From contig JACDGC010000270.1 in NCBI GenBank assembly GCA_013815535.1, positions 1 to 5,953 on the forward strand: a stretch of 5,953 nucleotides of DNA. Direction: 5' to 3'. Both the position numbers and the translations under genes were made by a program. Source of the DNA: Ktedonobacterales bacterium. GTDB lineage: Bacteria; Chloroflexota; Ktedonobacteria; Ktedonobacterales; JACDGC01. Positions 5,648-5,953 of this stretch are shown in pieces (within the stretch, counting starts at the first letter, position 1; each line of letters starts with the position of its first letter). The notes under the pieces were generated by a model. The model was not told the origin of the DNA and did not search any database. It worked only from the letters and a program-made list of their open reading frames with translations.

Positions 5648-5953
5648 ATGAAGTGGAAGATTGTGGTGTCGGTGCTCTGTTTGCTGGCTGTGACTGCTTG
5701 TGGAACGATCAAACTGTCGAACGCCAACCAACACGCGGTGACGATCACCATTCATGATAACTATTTCAGCCCCAATGCCATCACCGTGCCCCCTCGCCAG
5801 CCCGTGAAGATCACGCTGATCAACATGGGGGTGAATGTGCATATCGTGGAGATCAAAGGTTTGACGCCCGAAGCGCCCTTACAACCAGGGCAGTCAGCCA
5901 GCTTCACCGTCACGCCCCAGGCACGCGCTTATCAGATCTATGATGAAATCTAT
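5648..5953 (+). CDS. Cupredoxin-like lipoprotein, probable iron-uptake partner (partial, runs off right edge)
   Basis: The 102 visible residues begin MKWKIVVSVLCLLAVTACG, a lipoprotein signal peptide with lipobox VTAC, so Cys18 would be lipidated and the protein anchored outside the membrane. The next part (about 30-80) reads VTITIHDNYFSPNAITVPPRQ and then VKITLINMGVNVHIVEI. This is the pattern of a small cupredoxin fold as in the N-terminal domain of EfeO and in cytochrome oxidase subunit II-like proteins. The His in NVHIVEI could be one metal ligand; the C-terminal Cys/His/Met ligand loop would lie beyond the edge. The ATG is the first possible start in frame after a stop at 5600, although the upstream AG-rich sequence is only a weak ribosome binding site. 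Its divergent pairing and shared operator with the permease suggest a role in capturing or oxidising iron. A longer EfeO-like protein or a plain electron-transfer cupredoxin both remain possible. Confidence 0.8.
   Translation, partial: MKWKIVVSVLCLLAVTACGTIKLSNANQHAVTITIHDNYFSPNAITVPPRQPVKITLINMGVNVHIVEIKGLTPEAPLQPGQSASFTVTPQARAYQIYDEIY

Noticed and set aside
5497..5757. Plus-strand 86-residue frame overlapping the lipoprotein start
   Set aside because: It crosses the operator and promoter and overlaps the lipoprotein signal peptide in another frame, with no recognisable features.

Overview
The window is about 6 kb of moderately GC-rich bacterial DNA with the gene density of an ordinary chromosome. 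No mobile element, CRISPR array, rRNA or tRNA is visible. It holds a secreted acid-protease-type sedolisin with a TIG domain and duplicated C-terminal modules, a small anchored protein of unknown function, and an FTR1-type iron permease divergent from a cupredoxin-like lipoprotein. This mix is reminiscent of Chloroflexota (Ktedonobacteria-like) or another soil or acidophilic lineage with large secretomes. That placement is inference from protein style only.

Layout. Bases 1-104 probably carry the last codons of a plus-strand gene entering from the left. It converges on a minus-strand gene (153-695) for a single-pass membrane-anchored protein of unknown function. A strong hairpin followed by a T-run (823-853) lies downstream of the next minus-strand gene. 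That gene (906-3815) encodes a 969-residue pre-pro-sedolisin (peptidase family S53) with an intact Glu-Asp-Asp-Ser catalytic set, a TIG domain and two nearly identical 139-residue modules. Upstream of it, 3816-4280 is non-coding and holds a good promoter (TTGACT-16-TATACT), implying a leader of about 220 nt, plus several hairpins.

The right third is an iron-uptake locus. Minus-strand 4281-5330 encodes an FTR1/EfeU-type permease with both REGxE iron motifs. Plus-strand 5648 onward encodes a lipoprotein with a cupredoxin-like fold, cut by the window edge. The 317 bp between them hold three copies of a 17-bp element, TTAGGGTACCCTCATAT. Two copies sit at the same place, over the -10 region, in two divergent promoters of identical geometry (TTGAC[A/T]-18-TACCCT). 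The third copy faces the permease-side copy and forms a 19-bp perfect inverted repeat with it. The simplest reading is one regulator, probably metal-responsive, that represses both genes together. The lipoprotein would capture or oxidise iron at the cell surface and the permease would carry it across the membrane.

The most interesting signal is this shared operator-promoter architecture. No wholly new system can be claimed from the sequence alone.
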